64,000 nucleotides of DNA, taken from contig JBBHKE010003004.1 in NCBI GenBank assembly GCA_037447655.1, positions 345,563 to 409,562 on the forward strand, read 5' to 3'. The position numbers were made by a program, and so were the translations under genes. This DNA comes from Zygnema cylindricum (lineage: Eukaryota > Streptophyta > Zygnematophyceae > Zygnematales > Zygnemataceae). Under the pieces are notes generated by a model. The model did no database searches. It saw nothing but the letters and a program-made list of their open reading frames with translations, and had not been told where the DNA came from. Below, piece after piece: positions 31,626 through 44,018 of this stretch; position 1 is the first letter of the stretch; every line of letters starts with the position of its first letter.

Positions 31626-34600
31626 ATGGCAAACATCGATCAATATGTTATGACCGACGATGCAACCAACTCAGATGAAGAAGAGCTTGAAGATAGCGAA
31701 GATGAATCGAACGATGTGAGTTGTTTGATAAGTTGATTCGTAAGGATAAAAAGAGAAAATGAAATACTTCATGCTTATATGTAATCATGGACATTGAATC
31801 TGATGAAAAATCTCTGCTTTTTTGATGGACAGATGTACCTTAGTTGCCTGATGCAAGGACGAAGGTACGCATTAACAATAAATTATGTTTTCTTCTATGG
31901 TCAGCATGGTATATGATAAAATTCAAAAAAATAATCAAGGAAACAGCTGCATTGCTTTCGGTTATTCTGATACCAACCGGTCCATTCAAATGTTTTTTTT
32001 TTTTTGTATCCTCAAGAGTAGGATGTTTCGTTAGTGCTTTCTTCATAAATTTTAACTCTGGTTTTCATCCCCAGGCTCGGTATGGCATGTTATGATGGAC
32101 GGACTAGGCAGCTTCAAGCCATGGAAACATGGGAGGATCCAGCAGGAGAGGACTTCCCTTCTCTTCAATTACGTGAGTTGATTTTGTACATTACACCGTA
32201 TATCGATATTAGCGGTAATCAAGCTCATTTGGTGCCGGTTTTTTGGCCCCCTGAACATAAAATAGCGCTAACAATATTTTTTTTTTTACTTAACGCTTAT
32301 TTTACAAGCGGTTGAAAATCGTTCCCATCATTCGGACATAAATATGAATGAATAGCAACAAAATGAGCACTATGTACTTCATACCGCTAATAGCAATTCA
32401 CGGTGTAGTTCAAGTATCAATAAACCAGTTTCAGGTTGTGTGCAGCTTACATTCTTTCATGCAGTTTCGTAAAGCCTTTTGAAGTTGTCGATTTCAAGTA
32501 AATGTTGTATGCTAATAGAATTGATGACACAGACGCTGGATCTTATATACCGAATTCTGACTCAAATTGTGATACTGGACGAGGGTTCTTTATTTGAATT
32601 ACGAGTCAATACCTTCTTTTTCTTATGCTTCTGATATGTTCTGCGGTGACTTTCTGGTTACAACATTTGCCTGTGCAGTGAAATTTCAGCTTCAGCCTGC
32701 AATAATCTATGCACCATCAAAAACGGATGATTGCTTTCTTGCAGCTTTGAAGCAACCAGGTAAAGAAACTATAGCTGTCGTATGCTCCGAAAAAAATGAA
32801 ATTGCCTTGTTGGCCTGCTTTTGGATTTGTAGTGTTGAAATGTACATCTGCTGTCTTTTCGATTCTCATCCATGTTTACTGTTCGTGGTGCTGCAGTGAC
32901 ACCTGATGGACCCGATTTCTCAGTGAAACTCATGAAAAGCTCTATGTTCAGCTACGAGCAAGCCAAGCACAGGTAAACTACTGCTTTTTTTTTCATTGAA
33001 AGAACGCCTCTTGTCACATTTTAGTATTTTTTTGGTACGATGTTGCAATAAAGCATAACGTGCCTTTGTGTATTCTTCGGCACTGTTATCTTATATACAG
33101 GTTGTCGTACGCTCAATGGGAGGATATGCCAGAAGGTTTGACTGACCGACAAAGGATTCAACTGGTAGAGACCATTCGACAAGATTTATTTTGATGTCAT
33201 TTTATCTGTGGAAGACGAAATACAAATTCGGCACACTGTTTTCAAAAAAAAACATTCCAGCTTCTCTATTTTATTATAAGAAGTTTTGGTGACATTTCTT
33301 AGAATAGAATCGATTAAGGGAATCGGATGATTATGTTTATTTTTGTGCTTACTCGCTCCAATTGTAATGTTCACACTCAATTTTCTGAATGCCCTATGCA
33401 TTCATATGAGAAACCAAGTAGTTTCCAGCAGTAGATGGTTTTTTTTTTGTCTTTTTCTAAATAAAGTGTTCCTGCGAGGCTGTGCTGTTTTGTCTCAGAT
33501 CATGTCCATGATCAATTTTGACAACGATGTCCAAGTTCGAGCGGCAGGAGGACTTGTTGCAATCTTACAGGAAGAGTTTATTCTTGATCGATTTGACGCC
33601 GGAGACGAAAATTCCGGAAAGTTTATGGTTCGCTTGGAAGGAATATCTCAATTGCAGTTGTATCCTACGCTTGATTTCGATATGTAGAAACATGTGATTT
33701 GGCTAATTTGTTTTACGCTCATTTGAGTAGTGTTGTATTTTTTAATTTCTAATTTAATCCTTGACAATCAGTAGAGAGGAGTATCTTACTATTGATGCAT
33801 CGACATATGATGCTCTTCAAATTTTCCAATTGGAAAAGCATGCAAGCTCGATGGGCATTGGCACAACAAAAGAGGGGTAAGAGCACAAACACGGAATGGA
33901 AGAAAACTTCTAGTTTTAGAATCACCTTTCAAGCAGCTGCATAAATTTCCTTTAGAAAGGAGCTGTTTAAGCAATTTCGCTAACAAATGTTATTGTTTCT
34001 TCAAAAAATTGTTGATTTGTTTTGTTCAGATTCTCTGTTTTCGGTGTGTTGAACAAGGTTAGTTGCAATTTGAACTTCAACTTGCTGGGCTGCCGGACAA
34101 AAGTTGTGCTTTTATTTTTCCTAGCTGGTCTTTTTTTAGATTTTATGTTACAACATTTGAACTTTATTGACAATTTAATGTCTTTGCAGTGTGTAACGCA
34201 AGGAGGACGCCGCTTGCTCAAGTACGTATACTGTAAACGATGATTTTTTGATTTTATGTTTGATTTTCATTTTGTTTCACTTTAATTCTGATTTGATTTT
34301 GATTTTTGTGGCTCGGATCATAAATCAGCTATATTTCTTTCACATATAGAGTGGTACCTTAGTTGACCTACAGACCATGCAAAACAACTACTGTTTTTTG
34401 GAAAGGACAAACATTCAAAACTGATTTGTACATGGTTGACTACACAACTGTCTGAGAAATTTATCTAAAGCTTTGGCAATCCATTGCTGAGCTGATTTTC
34501 ATACCTCGAGATATGTCTTAACTGCTTGTTTCAAGCAATGATAAATTCCTGCATATCTTTGCTAACTATTTTCAAGTTTATATACGGTCCATTAACAAAT

Positions 34601-37600
34601 ATAAATTTATAATGGGAAATTTGCAGGCTCTGGTTCTTACGTCCACTAGTACAACTGGATGTAATTCAAGATCGACAGGCTACTGTATCCTCCTCCAGTT
34701 TTGCTTAAATATTTACCATTTGTTAATGTGTCGTTTAACATTTTTATATTATGGCCAATCTTTGTGAAGCATCTCAATTCAGTGTTTAAAAGGTTCGAAT
34801 AAGGCTTTCTTGACAAACTGATCAGATAAGTTTCTTCAAGGCATTTCCAGATTTAATGAAACTGCTACTTGTTTCATTGAAGCATATCAAGGATTTACCC
34901 AAGCTTTTGGTGGTATGAGGTCAAAACTTTGTCAACTATTCCTATATTAAACTTTCTGTATAAAACTCATCATCCCATATACTCTTGTATAATTGGCCTA
35001 CATATGTTTTCTAGGCTTATAAATAGTCGTTATTTTACATGCATGCTAGGCTGGACTATTCCCATAAATCACATTTTTAGGAGTTGATTAAATACAACTT
35101 GAATTTATGTTTTGCATTCTCCACTTTTTAGTATTTAAGCATTTACAAGTTCACTTGAGTTATAAACGTTTTCAATTGTCACTACTGTTTTGCAGAAGTT
35201 AAGCATTTACAAGTTTAACTTCATCGCTGATTTCAACAAAAAATTATATTCCCTTCACAATTTTTAAAATTTAAATATTTTACAGTCTCTTGACATTTCT
35301 TACAAGTTGAAACCGATTGCAACATGGTCTATTTAATAAATATAGCCCAAGTTTCTAACTGGTATCCCTTTCTATGTGTGAACAGAAATTGGGGTCAGCC
35401 AATATGTTAACAGCAAAGAACGACTGGCATCAGTTGCAAGAGGTGCTTCCTGTAACTCTTCATAGTTTTGTGTTTTAATTTTGACAATTTTCTTATTCAG
35501 AGCACTCCGGACGCGCCAGATGCTTACATTAGAGGAGATTAAGTTGAAACTATTTTGGATAATCTTTTGCATTCAGTAACTTTCTGTACTTCTGTGTTTT
35601 GAATTTGATCTAGAGCACCCCAGATGCTTATATTAGAGGAGGTTAACTCCAAATTTTACCGGAGAATAATTAAAATAGAAAAAAAAAAAAAAACAATGCA
35701 GACCATCATTCTGTCAAAAATGACAAGGCTAACTAAACTCTCTTGGAGAATTAAAAACAGAAAAAAACGGGTGTACAGGAAGAAGAAGAAGAAGGAAGAA
35801 GAAGAAGGAAAAAGGAAGAAGAAAGAAGAAGAAAGTAGTAGAAGGGAAGAAGTGGCAGGGTTGAATAACCGAGCGATCGGTTTTTGGGTTCTTAGCAACC
35901 ACATTAAATTATTTTTCCTGTGACTCCTTTAGTATCTATGTAGTCAAAAGCACCACAATATGATCTTTTTGACCGTGTAGTATAATCCTAGTGGGGTGTG
36001 ATGTTTATGAATGTAACAGAGTACAGCGCATTTACTCCAAATTCACGAGCTTTTTGAGCTTGGAATTGCCCAATGCGAGAATCCTTCGACTTGGTGTGAA
36101 CTCAGAATCTTGAAAAAGGTAACTGCTGCTTTTCCATTTCATTTATTTGATTGAACATGTTCCTTTGCCATTGTGTCATTCTGCTACTAGGCACTTGCCC
36201 AACCCATAGAATCCAGAATTCCACAACTTTATTGTGATGTATGTATTTTAAACCATTGTAAACATTCAGTTTTATCCAAGCATCCATGCTCTACTTACTG
36301 CACTCAGTTTCTGAAATTTCTTATTGGCGTTCACACGCATCACAAGAGGGTTATTCTTTCAAAGAGGAAACCTTCTCGTTCCTGTGAAAATCTCAATGTA
36401 AGGCCACTAACGACTATGGTATGTTCTCTTGTTTTGTTTAGGTCCTTGAATCAATCAATAGTGACGTCGCACATGTCCGTGACTTGGTAAGTCATCATCC
36501 GTGCGACATGCCTCATTCTAGAGACTATGTTTTGCAGAGCGCCACTTGATATCTACTGCACTTTTGATGTTAGCTACGAAGTTTATTTTGATTGTGCACT
36601 CCAGTTAAAACCTAAAACATAATTAATGGCGTACATGAACTGCCGAAAAAAAAATCAGGTTTTCAGGTGTAAAGCTCAACATATGGGTGCTTGAACCTGT
36701 TGCAGATAACTGGAGTAATAGATTTTGACCAAACATGTGGGGAGAGCACGGAGACTCTGATAGCCACAGGAATTTGCAGCGAGGTGCGATGTCAGTTTCA
36801 TAGGATAATTATCCATCAATTGTTCGCGACTATTGTATTATTTCGCGAAGAAGAGTTTACGTGTCAAGCTGGGATGTTTTAATGTTTTTGGAAAAGTTAT
36901 GTGTTGTAGAATCTGGAACTCCTGCAATGCAATTGAACACTAATTTTAATATGGCGCCTGATGCCAATTTTGCAGCTGGATGAGTTAAAAGGCCTTTATG
37001 AAGGTATCCCAGACTTTCTAAATCAAGTAAGTACCAATTGGCCCATAAGTTCCTGCAGTTGTCATGGAAAGCCTTCTCTCACAAGGCATGCAAGCCTGTA
37101 ATTTCAGAGCTTTTTCACCAGGGGTCCCAAATTATAACCTGTAAATTTTATTAAATTTAACCACAATGTCACGGGCATTTCACGGAAGCTATGCTAAAAT
37201 TTGGCCAAATATCGCGACAAACATATCTTGTTGGAGTGTTTAATACCTGGTATTTGTCCATATTGGATGCGAATTGCAGGTAACTGCAAGTGAATTGGCA
37301 ACATGGCCTGAAACTATTTTGGAACGCGAGACTATAAAGCACTCAACAATCAGATACATTCCTCAAGTTGGTGAGTTTTGTTCATAACCTTTTAGCATAT
37401 GCTCTGTCAAACTGTGATTTTTTTATCAAGTCTAACTGGCCAAGGTTTGGGATTTTTCCAGGCTACTTACTGCGGGTTGAAGGTACCCGGGACGAACTTG
37501 ACTTTGTGGAAACCCTTCCTGATATAAACTTTGCGGTATGACTGATAAATGGTCCACTTCTAGCAAAAGCATCACACTAAGGCACAAATTCCTGACACTA

Positions 37601-40600
37601 AATGCAGCCTATGTTTGAAAAGCCTTCTTACAAGGTTTTGAAAATAATTCCTGTGAAACACTGGTTTTTGTTGGAAGAAAAGGCTGTTTTCTGCTGATTT
37701 TATTTTCTCATTCAATCATTTGGCTCTGCAGTTTGAAGGAGACGATGATCTGGGACATGGATCGTTTTACAATACTGCGAAGACAAAAGAGCTTGATACT
37801 GTTCTGGGAGATGTATTTCACAAAATTCTCGGTGAGTCCACTAAAGTTTTTCGTCTGTTACAGATACAGTGGTGGTGTCTCCAGTTTTATGTACCCATAG
37901 AACACGACAATTTTGAGTTGTGTAGGAACTTTCTGAGATGAGCAAGAACCTACAGAAGTAACAGCCAAAAATAGAAGGAAAACTGAAGACAATGAAGGAA
38001 AACTGGAAAAATATCAAAGTACAAAATTGGAAAAGAAAACTTAAAAGACAAAGCAGAGTTAGAAGTCAAGAACGTGACAAAGTAGCTATTGTAACAAATA
38101 ATGTGTACCTGTGTGTGAGAGGAATGCACAGATATGGAAAGCGCATTGTTACGAGATTTGGAGAATCGTGTTTTGGAGCATAAAAAAATCCTTTGTAAAG
38201 CAGCAGGAGTTGTTGCAGAAGTTGACTGGTACGTCCTCCCTCTATTGATATGTTGCATTAACTAGTCTTTTTCATTTTTAAGTAGTAAGTTCGTTACTGA
38301 AATTAACCTCACCTATGGAATTCAACAAGTAGACTGAGATAGGCACTTGTCTCATCAATCTAATGAGAAGTTTCTGAAGGCGAAAAAAATTATCGCCAAC
38401 GTAATTATCGCCAACGTTTGAGGTGTCAGTGGGGATTCTGATTTTTTCTCCCTTGATCTGCGTACGCTGCCTCATTTCAAGTGGTACAATCACAAAATGG
38501 TTGGTTTGTATTTTCTTGAATTAATAGACTATCTCCCATGTTTTCTCAAATCACATTAAACAAATGTAGCTAAACAGTCAAGGAAAAACAAAATGGTTGG
38601 CTGTTCACCGTCACGTTATGCTTCCAGAAATGCAAAGAAGAATGCACTTTCATTAGAAAGATTTAATGTTGCTTTTTTTGATGTTGATTTTTATCAATTT
38701 TCCACCTTTTGTTTTCTAAAGTTTGTTTTAATCTCTTTTCAACGGTTATCAAATTGTGCCTTAATGTATTGGTGGCCATATGCAGCCTCATCAGCTTGGC
38801 ACTTTGTGCAAGGGAAAACAACTATGTGCGGCCAAATTTGACGAAGAACAATGTCTTGCAAGTTAAGAATGGAAGGTAAATTGAAATGATGGTTGATTGT
38901 CCCTATCTTTACAATTTAAAGACAGTCGACCTCTTCTCACATGCTTGTATCTCGAGTGTTTCAAATTCTTTTCCGTAAATGAAATCTTGACATTAGCATT
39001 GGCAATCGTGGGAGGATTTTTATGCCACCAGACACATGCTTCAAGAGATGACCGTCAACACATTTGTTCCAAACGACACAAACATAACAAATACCGATGG
39101 TACTTTTTTCCGATCCTTGCTTGTCCTCTGGAATTCACCTCCATATTGATCTTGACTGTACTAGACCTGGAATTGGTTTTTTGGCATACATCCAAAAGTT
39201 TTACTTTACACCTAAAATTAACGTGTCCTTTCAGTTGATGTTTTCACAAATGCCGATTGGAATTATGCAAGTATCCTTTTAAGATTTTGTGTCCGATTAT
39301 AATTCGAAAGGTTGCAAGACAAGATTTTGTGAAATTCTTAGCAGAAATTTACCATATTGACTGACATGGATAGATGACAATGCGGCAGTTTCATGGGTTA
39401 AGGAAGGCCAAGGAGAGCTGAAGCATTCAGGCACAAATGGGCTCCATGATAGCAATGGTCTACATACATATGCCTGGTATATGAGTTGTCACAGTTCTCC
39501 ACATGCTTAACAGTTTTTGAATCCAAGACCATTTCACAGGTCGTATATGTGTGATCACGGGCCCCAACTACTCGGGCAAAAGCATTTATGCTAAGCAGGT
39601 TAGTATTTCAATGGACTTATCAGTTTCACATTGAGTTAGACCTTCCATTTGGTCAAATGGACCTACCAATTTTTTGAATCGGTTGGATAAAGGAATGCTA
39701 GGATGGATAGGTAGTCCTCAAGTGCATTAGTTCAGTGTTCACATTGAGGTAGACCTTCCATTTGGTCATATTGACATTCTGACTTTTTGAAGCAGTTTGT
39801 GAGGGGACTGTTGGGATGAAATAGGTTGCTCTCGTTGTGTTTCTTGCACACATAGGTTCCTTTGTTCCAGCAGATGACGCTACAATTGGTATAACAGACA
39901 GGTGAGGCACATGGTTGATGAATGTTTCATCTAACATTAGTTTGACATTCAAAAAGCCATTAGAAACATGGTTGACGAATGTTTGCTTTAAACATTAATG
40001 TGACACTCAAAAGCGATTTCCTTCACATTTGTCAAAGAGGTCACGTAAAGAGTTGGTTTACTATGTATGAGCTTGGTTGAACGAAATGGTAATTTGCTGA
40101 ACAATCACCAAGTTCATTATGCAGTTCATTATGTTTCTTACCAGTCATCGGCACGCTTTTTTAAGTTTTCACAAGAGCAAATATCTGTTGGGGTTGTAAC
40201 AATCTTTAATTTTTTTGACATGTTGCAACATCAGGATATTTACACGTGTTGCTAGTAGGGAGAGTACGTCAGCATCTCAGTCTACTTTTATGATTGACCT
40301 TAAGCAAATGTCATCGATGCTTCGGCATGCGACTTCTCGTTCCCTATGTATTGTCGATGAGTTTGGAAAAGGGACACTTACTGCAGGTAGGTTGAACTTT
40401 ATCCTTAAGCACTTTAACAAAGAGGTCAAAAAACCTATATGCAGATACCATATTCTTTCAACTTGTCTCAACTAATACGAGGAAACATATAGTCTTTGTA
40501 CCGTGAGCTTGGTTTGTGTTAAAATGTGAATTTTGCTGCTTGTTCGCACATATGCCTGCAGTTTTTCTTTCTTGAAGGTGGATATATTGCCAACCATAAC

Positions 40601-40620
40601 ATACGTAAATAAATAAATAA

Positions 40621-40672
<52 letters not shown>

Positions 40673-41811
40673 CCCTTTTATTTGAAATGGGTGCAGATGG
40701 CCTTGGGCTCTTGTGTGCTTCATTGACACATGTAGGAGCAATGCCTGCTCCTCCCAAAATGTTGGTTTGCACTCACTTTTGTGAAGTCATGGATACCCTT
40801 ACTCTTACTCAGGTGAGTCTTTCAAAAAAAATTAACATAGTTGTTGGCATTCAAACAAGTGTGATGGCGAGAAGACTTAAAAACATCGAGTGCTTTTGTC
40901 ATCAGACAGTCAAAGACTGCATTTTGTACAATGAGCGTATTTGAAAACAGTTAACATAGTTAGTAGTATACAAACAAGTGTGATGGTGGGAGGATTTAAA
41001 ATAAAAAAAAAACATTGAGTTGTTTTGTCCTTGGACAGTCGAAGAAGATTGCATTCTATACAATGAGCGTATTGGAGCCGGCACGCCAAAAGCAAGTCAA
41101 TGCGGAGACGAAAAGCTCGAACCAAAAACCATATGATGATATTGTGTTCCTGTATCGGTGAGTATAAAAGTCGTATTTTTCTGTTGCTTGTGCAATTGGT
41201 TCTATCTTTTTCTCTGACAAACGAGATTTTTCTAACGCCGAGAATTATTTTTCAATCTCAGAAAAACTCTTGCTTACCGATTGCCATTGAAGCAGGAAAA
41301 AAATTCTCATGACTACCTCCGAAAGCATACTATAGAAGTAGGGGAACATCTTCGCTGACATTCATCTTTTTTTGGTACTTCGGTATTTCTGTTTTTCCTT
41401 AGTCTTGTGCCCGGCCGAGCCAAGGAGAGCTTTGGAGTCCATTGTGCCGAACTTGCAGGTGAGTTTTCTTTCTGTTTTTCTTTTCCCAAGCACATTCAAC
41501 CTGAAAGGCTACGATTTCTGCTTGCTCTTGTTTTAACGCAGATAGTGCAATAACATTGTTTATTCCCACACACTCCTGTGCTTAAGTTGACCATGATGCC
41601 ATAGTTGCGTTAAGAAATCTTCAATCGTCTGTGCTCTTGCTTTCAGGTGTCCCTTGTGAGGTTGTCAATCGAGCTAAGGAAATTGCAAAACATATCAAAG
41701 AAGGAACACCCATCCAACGTCTCCGTAGTCCTCTACTGACAGCAAAGGACGAGATGTACAAGGTAAACTTACAAAGTCTTCTTGATTTCTCAAGGATAGA
41801 CAAGCAAGCTG

Positions 41812-41865
<54 letters not shown>

Positions 41866-42490
41866 GCGTGTGCGTGTAATATATATATATATATATATAT
41901 ATTATGTAGGCATCAGACATAGCTACGGGATTTGTTGTTGAAAGTGTTGATATACGTCCTCTACATTTTCCTTCAGAGAAACTGTATGCATGAAGTTAAA
42001 CCATAGTTATTTTGCGTGAAAACTGAAAACAATTGGAAACGCCAAATGTAGTTGCCCCATACTATACGAACATGATGCTTTATAGTACACATATAGTATG
42101 AAGTCACCACATATAGGGGTTCCAATTCTTTCCCGCGAACTATGAGTTAAACGTCTTACTTTTGTGGAGATAGTGAACTAAAGTTGAAGAATCAGATACC
42201 GTCATTGTTATCAGATAATCACGTCTCTTCTTTTTGCGCCTTGAAGTGTTCCATTTTATAACATACTTCTTTAATTTTGGTCTCAATCTCTCAATAAATA
42301 TTAACTCTTATTGCGACAATTGAACCTATGGTGTTCTGAAGCAAACCTATCTGTCTAACAATTCTATTCCCAGGGCCTTGTTACCAAGCTTTTGGCCTTT
42401 GATTGCTCTAAGGGCGACATTCAAAAATTTGTGAGGGAGGTCTGTGGTACTGGAGATTCAACTGACCAACTTTTAAACGCCGAGGTTTAG
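31626..42490 (+). CDS. MSH5: MSH5, meiotic MutS homologue, complete 31-exon gene
   Basis: Coding exons: 31626-31715, 31833-31864, 32075-32172, 32679-32759, 32897-32972, 33101-33164, 33499-33683, 33772-33876, 34030-34057, 34190-34221, 34627-34684, 34826-34909, 35386-35442, 36020-36118, 36442-36486, 36706-36783, 36976-37026, 37280-37370, 37462-37535, 37732-37831, 38132-38228, 38786-38875, 39032-39099, 39540-39598, 39825-39901, 40235-40386, 40697-40812, 41039-41157, 41403-41458, 41647-41762, 42374-42490. All have GT..AG borders and the phases sum to exactly 864 codons plus TAG. Landmarks: FDNDVQVRAAGGLVAIL, the core GFSVFGVLNKC..GRRLLKLWFLRPL (connector/lever), TKELDTVLGD, Walker A ITGPNYSGKS (about 600-609), MutS signature QSTFMIDL (655-662), Walker B LCIVDEFGKGT (677-687), GVHCAELAGVP and a C-terminal dimer helix. 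The family pairs with MSH4 as a clamp stabilising meiotic recombination intermediates and does not do mismatch repair, consistent with no N-terminal mismatch-binding domain. The N-terminus is acidic and not conserved. All ATPase residues are intact, so the gene looks functional. A MITE sits in intron 3. Confidence 0.95.
32194..32405. mobile_element. TA-MITE in MSH5 intron 3
   Basis: CACCGTATATCGATATTAGC..GCTAATAGCAATTCACGGTG with TA at 32192-32193 and 32406-32407. 212 bp. Starts only about 20 bp after the intron donor (32173). Same terminal motif family as 24897-26861. Confidence 0.75.
35501..35645 (+). repeat. Local duplication in MSH5 intron 13
   Basis: AGAGCACTCCGG..CCAGATGCTTACATTAGAGGAG at 35501-35541 recurs as AGAGCACCCCAGATGCTTATATTAGAGGAG at 35613-35642. 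Not coding in the MSH5 frame. Confidence 0.6.
40628..40671. repeat. (AT)n in MSH5 intron 26
   Basis: About 44 bp of AT dinucleotides. Confidence 0.9.
40826..41069 (+). repeat. Degenerate tandem duplication covering the exon-28 acceptor
   Basis: 40826-40944 and 40945-41069 are diverged copies of TTAACATAGTT..CAAACAAGTGTGATGG..GACAGTCRAAGA..TGCATT.TATACAATGAGCGTATT. The second copy holds the true acceptor and the start of exon 28 (41039). The first copy keeps AG and the first ~30 exon bases, so it is a potential decoy exon. Confidence 0.75.
41813..41903. repeat. (GT)n followed by (AT)n in MSH5 intron 30
   Basis: GTGTGT.. with GTGTGC variants to about 41877, then AT repeats. Confidence 0.9.
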
Positions 42491-43990
42491 GGCTAAGTGA
42501 CCAATCTTGTATTCTCAAGAAGAAATGGTAAATTCTCTCTGTCAATAAACATTGTGAAAAATCAACCAGCTTGTATACTGAAGGAAAAACGAGCCATTTC
42601 TGAAGAGCAAGTAGAGGGAGATCGCGTGGAATGACCGGCATCGGCTAAGGGGCTAGATGATTAGGTTTTAAAATTTAACCATTTGTTTAGTTAAATATTC
42701 TTACCATATACATCCTTGTGTGTGTTGACATTAAATGCTAAAAAGACGATTGGTACACTTCTTATAATAGCTTTCTAAATGTAGGTGGTTTGGTATGGAA
42801 GTTCTGAATGGTTTTGACATCTAAGAAGAGAGACAGAGGTATAACCATCACCAGGACTTCAACCAAGTTTAAACGTACATTATTTTTTGAGATTTCCAGA
42901 TTAGGTTTGATTTGTAAGTTTTGAACAATGCCCTGAGTTCACGCCCTTTGATGGAGGATTACGAAGTCAAGTTTGTGATTTAATGCCAGAAGGACCAGCA
43001 TCCCTTCGCAGCTGTTGCCTCAACCTATCCGGTTCGCACTTGTCACGTTCCTCAAAGTTGCCTGAATCTGAGAACCTTACCTTCGAAAGGATCACTATTA
43101 CCATCAGTGTCGCTTTCGTAAAGGACGCAATGTTCTCAGATTCTCTGGCATCAACATCGCCAACATAAACCTTCTGTTTTTGAATATCAAGAAGAACACA
43201 ACCACCAGAGATAACCGAGGCTGAAAACACAACAGCTAAAAGATTCAGGGGAGTTTTTTCACTGTCAAAATTCACCCACGTTCTAATAGTAACCATAACA
43301 GTAAGAATAGTACAAAGTGTGTGACATTTACCTCACAAAACCAGGGGGTAAATTATTATACTGCATTCCCCTATTAATCACAGCGTAAGGACCCGGAGAG
43401 TAATAAAAACGAACTTCAATTGAGACAACAATGACATCATACATAAAATTACACAGATTGAAGTTATAGCTCATTATTATTGTGCATTTCAATTTCCCCA
43501 GTACACAGTCTCAATTTCAACCACACAATGTCTTGAAAAAGTCCAGCATCAAGAACTACAACATAATTTAATGTCACATACATATCTATTACACATCACT
43601 AATGACAAACACACATCATCGCAGTCAAAAAATGAAATCAACTTTCCCATATACAATTACAGATGATCCACACTATTAACACTGAGCAACTAATTAACAG
43701 TAAAAAGCGGCTTAGTTTTCAACTTTCGTAAATACAGCCCTCTGTTTATAAAAAATGATCATCCACACTATTAACATTGAGCAACTACGTAACAGTAAAA
43801 AGCAATTTCCCGGTTTGGGAATTAAAAAAAAAAACACCATTTATTCCTCCTCCATAAAGAAACAGCGATACACACAGCTTAGTATACGAGCCTCGACAAA
43901 CAAGGGATACAAATACACTCACTAATTCTTCTGTACACTCACTTTCTGAAAATTTCACGGTGGAAACCTAAACCGAAGGACCCTAATGAA
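42491..43990. other. Convergent 3' region between MSH5 and the RING gene
   Basis: Both genes end toward this interval, so it should hold their 3' UTRs. A 60-bp motif is repeated (ATCCACACTATTAACA..GAGCAACTA..AACAGTAAAAAGC at about 43675-43712 and 43760-43804). An exon-like ORF is listed separately. Confidence 0.5.
42967..43296 (-). other. Exon-like ORF of unknown family
   Basis: 109 codons, minus strand. It contains a hydrophobic stretch (LLAVVFSASVISGGCVLLDI), then KQKVYVGDVDARESEN, and splice-like sites (TTTTCAG after VVF; CTGATG|GTAATAGT). The composition looks coding, but no family was recognised and no further exons were assembled. Confidence 0.3.
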
Positions 43991-44018
43991 AGAATAAAAA
44001 ATCCAGACAATGTCCACA

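Noticed and set aside
35501-35645. Extra MSH5 exon encoding STPDAYIRGG-like peptide
   Set aside because: Exons 13 and 14 already join in phase with conserved sequence; this repeat has stops and no family match.
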